This document shows positions 1 through 5,444 of a stretch of 21,354 bases of DNA, piece after piece. The position numbers and the translations under genes are program-made. How positions within the stretch are numbered: position 1 is the stretch's first letter; every line of letters starts with the position of its first letter. This DNA comes from Akkermansiaceae bacterium UBA5020 (GTDB lineage Bacteria; Verrucomicrobiota; Verrucomicrobiia; Verrucomicrobiales; DEV007). The notes beneath the pieces are model-generated. The model was not told the origin of the DNA. It saw only the letters and a program-made list of their open reading frames with translations, and did not search any database. The DNA is taken from NCBI GenBank assembly GCA_002396885.1, contig DGXY01000106.1:1-21354 (forward strand), read 5' to 3'.

Positions 1-3
1 GAT

Positions 4-78
4 AGATGCCGCAGGCATCAAAATAAACGGAAAACTCGGAGATACAGAAGACCGAGAGAGATGCCGCAGGCATCAAAA
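4..78. repeat. Two copies of a short palindromic repeat in a gene-free stretch
   Basis: The 20-mer AGATGCCGCAGGCATCAAAA occurs at 4-23 and again at 59-78, with a 55-bp period. Its core GATGCC-GCA-GGCATC is a perfect 6-bp inverted repeat with a 3-nt loop. An 8-bp inverted match (CGGAAAAC at 28-35, GTTTTCCG at 159-166) brackets the same stretch. No gene is supported in 1-182; the 84-codon frame starting at 61 has no recognisable protein character. The layout resembles small dispersed intergenic repeats, but only this window can be seen, so genome-wide copy number is unknown. Confidence 0.7.
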
Positions 79-182
79 CACCTGGAAATCAGGGAAAAGG
101 AATTGGGGCGAAGGGGAGCATCCGGATTCGTCCGACTCGGAACTTCCGTGTCTTCTGCGTTTTCCGTAGGCCGCCTCATCCT

Positions 183-1007
183 TTACGCTTCCACCACGAT
201 CCCCACGTCCTCGCACAGCGCGCGCATCCTTTCGATCCCGACCTTAGCGGTCTCCATCGGATCTTTCGCCCACCACTCGGCATTAAACAGCTCAAGGCTG
301 AGCCATCGGTCGTAGCCTTTTTCCTTTAGGATCGACAACTCGCCGCGTAGATCGATGACTCCATCGCCGATCATAACCCGGTCGGGATCTTTTTGGGATC
401 CGCTCGGGATGCCGGAGGCGGCGTCGTTGATGTGGTAGTGGGCGATCCGATCGGGCGCGAGGGCGCGGAGGTCTTCGAAGGTGGTGGTGCTGTTCCAGTT
501 GTGGAAGGCATCGATGATGAGGCAGGCATCGGTTTCGCCGCATTCATCCAGCACGGCGACGGTGTCGGCGACTTGGTTGAGGCTGGCGAAAAAGCTGATG
601 TATTCGAGCACGGCGCGGACACCTGTTTCACGTCCGATCTGGAGAAGATCACGGTAGCCCTGGGCGAGTCCCGACGTCCCCGGTCGCTCCATCGGTGGAG
701 TGCAGACCATGAGCGGCGCCCCGATCCGGGCGGCGAGTTCGAAGCGGCGGCGGGCCTCATCCATGGCGAGCTTGTATTCCCAATCCGAGGTCTCGCCCCA
801 GTTCCGCACCGCGATGAAACACGGCACCACGAGCCCGTGATCGGCGAGGGCCTTTTCGACATCGGAGATTTCGCCACCGCGGCCGACGTGTTCATAAAGC
901 TCCACGGCCCAGAGTTCGATCCCGTGATAACCCGCCTCGCCCGCGACGCGGATCTTTTCCAGCAGCGGAACCGGCTTGATGGTCGAGGCGTTGAGGGAAA
1001 GGCGCAT
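183..1007 (-). CDS. Sugar phosphate isomerase/epimerase family protein (xylose-isomerase-like TIM barrel)
   Basis: The 274-residue product fits the AP-endonuclease-2/xylose-isomerase-like TIM-barrel family, whose members isomerise or epimerise sugars and related polyols using a divalent metal. The N-terminus has the first barrel strand and helix (RLSLNAST, then GYHGIELWAVE at 26-36). Likely metal ligands are seen in order: Glu135 in LEYISF, Asp166 and His169 in IIDAFHN, His190/His192 in AHYHINDA, and Glu239 in SLELFN. There is no signal peptide, so it should be cytoplasmic. I chose the ATG at 1005-1007 because the family homology begins there; the frame stays open to 1277, but that extension is low-complexity and includes the intergenic repeats. 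The start codon abuts a 12-bp palindrome and has no evident Shine-Dalgarno. The gene lies downstream of, and in the same direction as, the 1142-2257 gene with a 134-bp gap. The substrate cannot be named. Confidence 0.85.
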   Translation of the reverse strand: MRLSLNASTIKPVPLLEKIRVAGEAGYHGIELWAVELYEHVGRGGEISDVEKALADHGLVVPCFIAVRNWGETSDWEYKLAMDEARRRFELAARIGAPLMVCTPPMERPGTSGLAQGYRDLLQIGRETGVRAVLEYISFFASLNQVADTVAVLDECGETDACLIIDAFHNWNSTTTFEDLRALAPDRIAHYHINDAASGIPSGSQKDPDRVMIGDGVIDLRGELSILKEKGYDRWLSLELFNAEWWAKDPMETAKVGIERMRALCEDVGIVVEA

Positions 1008-1033
1008 GGAGCGAAAGCGGAGCTTTCGCTCCA
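1007..1033. repeat. Perfect 12-bp palindrome with 3-nt loop at a start codon
   Basis: TGGAGCGAAAGC and GCTTTCGCTCCA flank a GGA loop, giving a perfect 12-bp stem. The outer base pair uses the A of the minus-strand ATG of the sugar isomerase gene (1005-1007). Transcribed leftward, the hairpin would sit exactly where a ribosome has to bind. It could be a dispersed palindromic (REP-like) repeat, a 5'-UTR control hairpin, or both. Confidence 0.75.
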
Positions 1034-1075
1034 GTAAAGGGTGGGAAGGGCAATGGGGGGAGTAAAAAGTTGGAA

Positions 1076-1096
1076 GGTAAAAGGTAAAAGGTAAGA
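1076..1096. repeat. Heptamer tandem repeat (GGTAAAA x3)
   Basis: Three consecutive 7-bp units, GGTAAAA, GGTAAAA and GGTAAGA, occupy 1076-1096 in the gap between the two left-hand minus-strand genes. It is AT-rich against a GC-rich background. No function is evident. Confidence 0.6.
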
Positions 1097-1115
1097 AGTC
1101 TTCGAGAGAAATCTT

Positions 1116-1138
1116 GGATTTCAGAATCCGAAATCCGA
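1116..1138. repeat. Hairpin and short tandem repeat just past a stop codon
   Basis: GGATTTC (1116-1122) pairs with GAAATCC (1130-1136) around a 7-nt loop, and AATCCGA is repeated in tandem at 1125-1131 and 1132-1138. The hairpin lies a few bases downstream of the stop (1142-1144) of the minus-strand 371-aa gene. It could mark the transcript 3' end, but no T-tract follows in the direction of transcription, so I do not call it a terminator. Confidence 0.5.
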
Positions 1139-1141
1139 AAT

Positions 1142-2257
1142 TCAACCGAGGATCTCGTGGACGCGTTCCATGGGGAGAAAGTGTCCGACGAGGGGTTGGG
1201 AGAGGTCGTCCTGGCTTTGTTGCCAGGTGGCGAAAAGGCCATTCTCGTCTGTAAGGACGGCGACGTAGCGCGAGCAACCGGTGCCATACGGTGAAATGAA
1301 AAGCGGGGCTTCGATGCTGAGGCTTTGGACGTTTGTCAGGTCGGCATCGTCACCCACGGCGATGCCTCCGATCTCTTCGCAGGACCAGCCGCGCGGGCGT
1401 GAGACCGCACGGGGATTCTCATCGAGTCGGCGGAGACTCTCGCAACTGTCGTAGAAGTAGAGCGAGAGATCGGGCGCATCGGCAAAGACGCCCACCTTCG
1501 GGATGGCGAGCCGCTCGGTGATGCGCGCCGCAGCGATGTCCCAGACGGGGCCGCGCTTGAGGAGATCGTGCGTGATCGTCTCGTAGGTCGTGCTGCCTTT
1601 TTTTCTCAGGGCCAGGGCCGTGCCACTGCTCGACCACGAGAAGGGGTGGGTGCAATAACCTAGGACGAGATCGCCGTCGGGAAGCTCGAAGGGCCAGGGA
1701 TCTTTCGTGTGGAGACGGGCGGGATCGTGGAGTCCGGCCGGAATCACTTCTTCGAGACTCGACGGACAGAGGTTCGCGAGAGAGGGGGCGGAAAGACGGT
1801 CAATGCTCCAGACCCCGGCGCCGGGCTTGAGGAATTTTGCGATGTGGTCGGGGTAGGGGATGTCCTTTTCGCTGGAGACAAAAAACTCGATGCCCTCGTC
1901 CGTCAGGTGCAGGGCGACGCCTTCGATCGAGACGACCTCGCGATCGGGGTAGGAGAGTTCCGCCTTCGAGAAGGAAGCGACCTTTTCAAAGGGGCCGTCG
2001 AAGGATTCCGCGCGGAAGATCGCCGCCTCTTTCCCGCGCTCGCCGGAGTGGACGCCGGTGCGCGAGTCGCCGTAGACGCGGTAGCGGCCAGAGATCAGGA
2101 TCGCCCCGTCGCGGTCGCGGATCACGTTTCCCCCTCCGAACCAGTAGCCGGTGCTGCGCTCGAGCGGCTCGACAAGGATGCGGGCGGCGTCTTGATCGAT
2201 CAGGGCCGCGGCGAGGGCGGTCAGTTTTTCAGTTTGGATTGGGGTCAGGAGGGGCAT
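1142..2257 (-). CDS. Conserved hypothetical protein, probable beta-propeller (glycosidase-like)
   Basis: The 371-residue product has no signal peptide and I cannot place it in a named family with certainty. It is rich in short beta-strand and turn segments with recurring motifs such as GGGNVIRDRDG (about 41-51), EGVALHLTDEG and LPDGDLVLGYC, and Trp/Asp-rich loops. This pattern is typical of five-bladed beta-propeller glycoside-hydrolase-like proteins (GH43/GH117-type or sialidase-like). The propeller reading is an inference from pattern, not from an identified catalytic triad. It precedes the sugar isomerase gene on the same strand, which fits a small carbohydrate-use pair. The ATG at 2255-2257 starts just before the conserved-looking sequence; no strong Shine-Dalgarno is present. 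Confidence 0.7.
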   Translation of the reverse strand: MPLLTPIQTEKLTALAAALIDQDAARILVEPLERSTGYWFGGGNVIRDRDGAILISGRYRVYGDSRTGVHSGERGKEAAIFRAESFDGPFEKVASFSKAELSYPDREVVSIEGVALHLTDEGIEFFVSSEKDIPYPDHIAKFLKPGAGVWSIDRLSAPSLANLCPSSLEEVIPAGLHDPARLHTKDPWPFELPDGDLVLGYCTHPFSWSSSGTALALRKKGSTTYETITHDLLKRGPVWDIAAARITERLAIPKVGVFADAPDLSLYFYDSCESLRRLDENPRAVSRPRGWSCEEIGGIAVGDDADLTNVQSLSIEAPLFISPYGTGCSRYVAVLTDENGLFATWQQSQDDLSQPLVGHFLPMERVHEILG

Positions 2258-2336
2258 GGGCTCGGGACGGGTTTTACCGGATTGTAAGGAACCGCGGCAT
2301 CCGCGCCAATCACGATTTCATGGCCCCGCAAGTCTC

Positions 2337-2362
2337 GTGAGCGGGTCTGTGGCCCTGCTCAC
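2337..2362 (-). terminator. Hairpin overlapping the stop of the channel gene, possible 3'-end structure
   Basis: GTGAGC-GGG (2337-2345) can pair with CCC-T-GCTCAC (2353-2362) with one bulged T and a 7-nt loop. The hairpin contains the TGA stop (2359-2361) of the minus-strand receptor-channel gene. There is no T-run after it in the direction of transcription, so intrinsic termination is only a possibility. Confidence 0.3.
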
Positions 2363-3510
2363 TCCATTTCACCGAAATACTTCTCGCGGAGGGTCGTGCC
2401 GACACCTTCTTCGTTGAGGAGGAGGAGCGCCTGATTGAGCTGTTCCCGCAGAGCGCTGCCCTGTTGCAAGGCGAAGGCGTAGTTTTGTTTTTCAAAGACG
2501 GGGCCGACGAGTTGCAGGGATGTGTCTTCCGATTTGGTGGCCTCGTATTGAAGGATGGGGGCGTCAAAGACCACCGCCTGAACTTCACCCGCCTTCAGCG
2601 CGGCGATGCAATCGGTAATCGCCGTGAAAGGTTTCACCTTGGCGCCCCTGTCCGTGAGCCAAGTCTCGGTGGTCGAGCCCTTGACCGTGGCGACGGCGCG
2701 TCCAGGCAGATCGGCGGGACCATTGATATCGCCCTTGAGCGAGTTCACCGTCAGGGTCGTGGTAAACGAGGCAGTCAGGAGCGAGACGAGGACGATGCTC
2801 AGGAGCATCCAGGCGATCGCGATGATGCGCCCACCGACCCCGACCGGCCCCTTGTTGTCCGCGCCGCCAACGAGAAGGGTGCTGATCGTCCACCAGAAGG
2901 ATTCCCAAAGGCCCGCCTTGTAATCCTCGGGCCACTGGTCGGTATTGACCTTGTGCTCGCAGCGCCAGATCAGGTGCGAAATGATGAGCATCGTCACGAG
3001 AAGGAGAAGAAAGGCTCCGACCAGCTTGGGATTGAAAAGGCTCTTGAGGAGCCCGAAAATCTGGTCGGCGTAGGTGCCGCTCCCTCCGGCGACGAGGATC
3101 TGGAGTCCCGACTCGTAGAAGGGCTGGGAAAAGTCGATGACCTCCTCGCGCTTTGAAGTGACGCTGATGGCGCCGACACCGACGTCGGCCTTCTGGTTTT
3201 GAATGGCGTCGATGATTTCCTGCGCGGTGCCGACGACCTGGATTTCGTAGTCCATTCCGGTGGCTCGGGCGAGTTCATCCCAAAGTTCCGCCGCAAAGCC
3301 GACTCGCTTCCCGTCGATCTCGAAGGAAAAGGGTTCGAGGTTCCGGGTGACTACGCGGATCTTTCCTGCGGTGGCGGCGGCCGGCGCTGCCGCGGGCGCG
3401 TCGGGGACCACCGGGGTCTGCGCGGTGGCGGGCGCGAGCAGGGAAAGGGTGAGGAAAGGAATCAGGATGGCGGCGCGCATGGGTGTGAAGGTGGTTTCCA
3501 GTAACTTCAT
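2359..3510 (-). CDS. Prokaryotic ionotropic glutamate-receptor-like channel (solute-binding domain with P-loop pore)
   Basis: This 383-residue membrane protein should bind a small ligand, probably an amino acid, outside the cytoplasmic membrane and gate an ion pore. In order it has: a signal peptide ending near ATAQ (residue 31); an Ala/Pro linker; solute-binding lobe 1 (about 50-145, including SVTSKREEVIDFSQPFYESG at 117-135); helix M1 (about 163-182); a re-entrant pore segment (about 202-222, WWTISTLLVGGADN); helix M2 (about 228-255, ending SLLTASFTTTLTV); and lobe 2 (about 262-340, AVVFDAP at 312-318). An M1-P-M2 insert within a binding domain is the GluR0-type layout. M2 ends like the SYTANLAAFLT motif of animal receptors. 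The potassium filter TVGYG is absent. No third transmembrane helix is visible, as expected for this type. The start may instead be the ATG at 3478-3480 (MRAAILIPFL), which gives a shorter n-region. It is divergent from purC. Confidence 0.88.
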   Translation of the reverse strand: MKLLETTFTPMRAAILIPFLTLSLLAPATAQTPVVPDAPAAAPAAATAGKIRVVTRNLEPFSFEIDGKRVGFAAELWDELARATGMDYEIQVVGTAQEIIDAIQNQKADVGVGAISVTSKREEVIDFSQPFYESGLQILVAGGSGTYADQIFGLLKSLFNPKLVGAFLLLLVTMLIISHLIWRCEHKVNTDQWPEDYKAGLWESFWWTISTLLVGGADNKGPVGVGGRIIAIAWMLLSIVLVSLLTASFTTTLTVNSLKGDINGPADLPGRAVATVKGSTTETWLTDRGAKVKPFTAITDCIAALKAGEVQAVVFDAPILQYEATKSEDTSLQLVGPVFEKQNYAFALQQGSALREQLNQALLLLNEEGVGTTLREKYFGEME

Positions 3511-3550
3511 TGAGACAGGGAGCCAATACCGGTAACTCGTCAACTGATGT

Positions 3551-3580
3551 TTGGCCGGGAGGCTGCCGGGCTGGTCTACT
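3551..3580 (+). promoter_or_regulatory. Weak candidate promoter for the pur cluster
   Basis: TTGGCC (3551-3556) and TCTACT (3575-3580) are separated by 18 bp, each matching four of six bases of the sigma-70 consensus. They lie 40 bp before the purC GTG in the 110-bp divergent gap between the channel gene and purC. The match is weak. It is listed because a promoter for the pur genes is expected in this gap. Confidence 0.2.
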
Positions 3581-3620
3581 TTCCCCGTGACAAAACGGCC
3601 ATGCGCGCTTCTTTCCACGC

Positions 3621-4910
3621 GTGAACAAGCTCCTCCCCTCAGATCTCGGTGAACCCTTTTACGAAGGCTCGGTGCAAAGGCTCTACGCGGTGCCGGGCGA
3701 CGACTCGGTGATGGTCACCCGCACGAGCGCACGGGGCTCGGTCTTTGACGTGGGGGCGCTCTTCGAGATCGCGGGTCACGATGTGAATCGTGCCCTCTTC
3801 CGCCACGTCCTCTATTCACGTCTCGGCGACCCGGCGGTGTGGAGGCGAGTGAAGTCAGCGATCGAGGCGGCACCGGAGCTGGATCCGGTCTACCGGGCGG
3901 AACTACTCGGGTCGCTCCTCGAATCGTGCTGCGAGCGCGGGGCGCGAACGCACCATGAGGGCATGCTCGACGCGCTCACCGGCGAGGTGGTGCGTGCCGG
4001 GGTGCCGACGAATCCGAGCGCCTGCAATGTGGTGCGCAAATTCCAGATTTTGAAGCCGGAGCGGACGCGCTTCCTCGGGGCGCCGCTCTTCGACTACGCG
4101 AAGTTTCCCCACTCGGACCGTTTTGTCGTGCCGCTGGAATACATCGTGCGCTTCGGGATCACGAGCGCGAGCTCGGTCTACAAGAAGTATCTGGCGATGG
4201 AGGCGAAGGCGAAAACGGCCTTCGAGCGCGAGCTCGGGGTGAGTCGTCCGCTTGAGGCCTGGCAATACCTGGCAAGGCCGATCAGCGATTTCACGAGCAA
4301 GTTCGAGCCAGAGGACCGGATGGTGAGCAAGCAGGAGGCCTTGGTGATGAGCGGCCTGAGCGGAGCCCAGTTCGCCGAGAGCGGCACGCTCGCGGTGCTG
4401 GGAGCTTGGGCCGTGCGCGACCTCGTCGAGGAGCTGGGTCTGCGGATGTGGGATCTGAAGTGGGAATTCGCGAAGGACGGCGACGAGTTGGTCTTCGTCG
4501 ACACGATCGACACGGACTCGATTCGCGCGACGATGACGCTGGAGCACGGAGGCCAAGGCTACGCGGTTCATTACAACAAGCAGGCGATGCGCGACTATTT
4601 CACCCTGCTCCACCGCGACTGGATCGCCGACATCGCCGAGGCCAAGCAGCTGGGGCAGAAGGAAGGGGTCGCCTTTACGGAGATCCTGAAGGCGGGCCAG
4701 GCCGAGGGCCGCTATGTGGGGACGCCGTCGGTTGATCCGACTTTCTTGGCCTTACAGGTGGAAAAAATGGCGGCGATCCGCGATTCCCTCACGAGTGAGG
4801 CTTCGGCCGAACAGGTTCGGGCCCGCCTGGAGACGGCGGGGCAGGAAGAACTGGCCTTCTACGAGGGACGGGGTGCCCTGGGGGAATTGAAGAAAATAAA
4901 CGGAATTTAA
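3621..4910 (+). CDS. purC: Phosphoribosylaminoimidazole-succinocarboxamide synthase (SAICAR synthetase), long form
   Basis: The enzyme joins CAIR and aspartate, using ATP, to make SAICAR in de novo purine synthesis. Visible SAICAR-synthetase landmarks are FYEGSVQRLY (13-22, glycine-rich ATP loop, normally YEGKxKxxY), VVPLEYIVRFGITSAS (169-184, signature 1), MWDLKWEFA (276-284, signature 2) and VDTIDTDSIR (293-302, the D-x-D/SR nucleotide and metal region). At 429 residues it is much longer than the usual 240-300. The extra length is spread through an insert after the first lobe (about 70-150) and a C-terminal extension past 310. Signature 1 has SAS where the family normally has a GS, and the ATP loop lacks the usual Lys, so it is divergent. 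The start is a GTG; no Shine-Dalgarno is seen. It is the first gene of the purine cluster. Confidence 0.88.
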   Translation: MNKLLPSDLGEPFYEGSVQRLYAVPGDDSVMVTRTSARGSVFDVGALFEIAGHDVNRALFRHVLYSRLGDPAVWRRVKSAIEAAPELDPVYRAELLGSLLESCCERGARTHHEGMLDALTGEVVRAGVPTNPSACNVVRKFQILKPERTRFLGAPLFDYAKFPHSDRFVVPLEYIVRFGITSASSVYKKYLAMEAKAKTAFERELGVSRPLEAWQYLARPISDFTSKFEPEDRMVSKQEALVMSGLSGAQFAESGTLAVLGAWAVRDLVEELGLRMWDLKWEFAKDGDELVFVDTIDTDSIRATMTLEHGGQGYAVHYNKQAMRDYFTLLHRDWIADIAEAKQLGQKEGVAFTEILKAGQAEGRYVGTPSVDPTFLALQVEKMAAIRDSLTSEASAEQVRARLETAGQEELAFYEGRGALGELKKINGI

Positions 4911-4937
4911 TTTCCGTGTCCGGTTGACTCGACCGGA
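4900..4937 (+). repeat. Two small hairpins at the purC 3' end
   Basis: ACGGAA (4900-4905) pairs with TTCCGT (4912-4917) across a 6-nt loop containing the purC stop codon, and TCCGGT (4919-4924) pairs with ACCGGA (4932-4937) across a 7-nt loop. They fill half of the 81-bp purC-purS gap. They could limit read-through or stabilise the purC mRNA end. Neither is followed by a T-tract; an A-run of eight follows later at 4971-4978. Confidence 0.4.
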
Positions 4938-4991
4938 TTCCCGCCTAGGGGTGAAAGCTTCGATCCAAGGAAAAAAAACCTCGTTTCCACC

Positions 4992-5444
4992 ATGCGGGAG
5001 ATCTACGAAATCAGCGACCGCTTCATTGAGGCGGGGGACGCTAACAGCCTTCTCTACGAGCCGCTTGCGGGCGGGCTCACCTATCGTCATACCCGGCGCT
5101 ACGAACTCGACTACGAGGGCGAAAAGACGGCGATGGAGGCTTTTGTCCGCAAGACCCTGCTCGACGAGATCAGCCAAGACCTCCACGCGGGCGAAGATGC
5201 GGCGTTGAAGGACTACGGCTTTGCCCTCGAATACGGGATGAAACCCGGGGCCCTTGACCTCGAGAAGGAGGCGATCCTCAATTATTACCGCGGCATCTCC
5301 GCGCCGGGCTTCGAGTTGAAAGAACTCCGCATCCGCCAGCGCATCTATCTTTTCGGCGGCAAAGGCGACGATTCGGGACGTTTTGTCCGCGATATTTGCA
5401 ACGCCGCGATCCACCAATGGAAAGTCCTCCCCGGCCATGTCTGA
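4992..5444 (+). CDS. purS: PurS-like subunit of phosphoribosylformylglycinamidine (FGAM) synthase, double-length
   Basis: PurS is a small non-catalytic dimeric subunit that bridges PurL and PurQ in the three-part FGAM synthase. Here the second half matches its pattern: KPGALDLEKEAI (84-95; family KPGVLDPQGxAI), then LRIRQRIYLF (112-121; family VRVGKxIEL), then a helix FVRDICNAAIHQW (131-143; family VEEMCEKLL). The first half (about 31-65, RRYELDYEGEKTAMEAF and following) resembles the end of another PurS unit, so the 150-residue chain may be a fused PurS pair, as in the N-terminal domain of large-type PurL. Normal PurS is about 80 residues. The context is decisive: it lies directly before small-type purL, and its TGA overlaps the purL ATG (ATGTCTGA, 8-nt overlap). 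The ATG at 4992 is the only usable start after the in-frame TAA at 4908. AAGGA lies about 20 nt upstream. Confidence 0.75.
   Translation: MREIYEISDRFIEAGDANSLLYEPLAGGLTYRHTRRYELDYEGEKTAMEAFVRKTLLDEISQDLHAGEDAALKDYGFALEYGMKPGALDLEKEAILNYYRGISAPGFELKELRIRQRIYLFGGKGDDSGRFVRDICNAAIHQWKVLPGHV

Noticed and set aside
1..182. CRISPR array at the left edge
   Set aside because: Only two 20-bp copies are present with one 35-bp spacer, the repeat is a dispersed-type palindrome, and there are no cas genes in the window.
2359..3510. Reading the channel gene as an ordinary amino-acid ABC transporter binding protein
   Set aside because: Two hydrophobic helices and an aromatic-rich pore segment lie inside the binding domain, which soluble binding proteins do not have.
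4971..4978. Run of eight A as a frameshift or slippage site
   Set aside because: It lies in the non-coding purC-purS gap, upstream of the only usable purS-like start, so there is no reading frame to shift.
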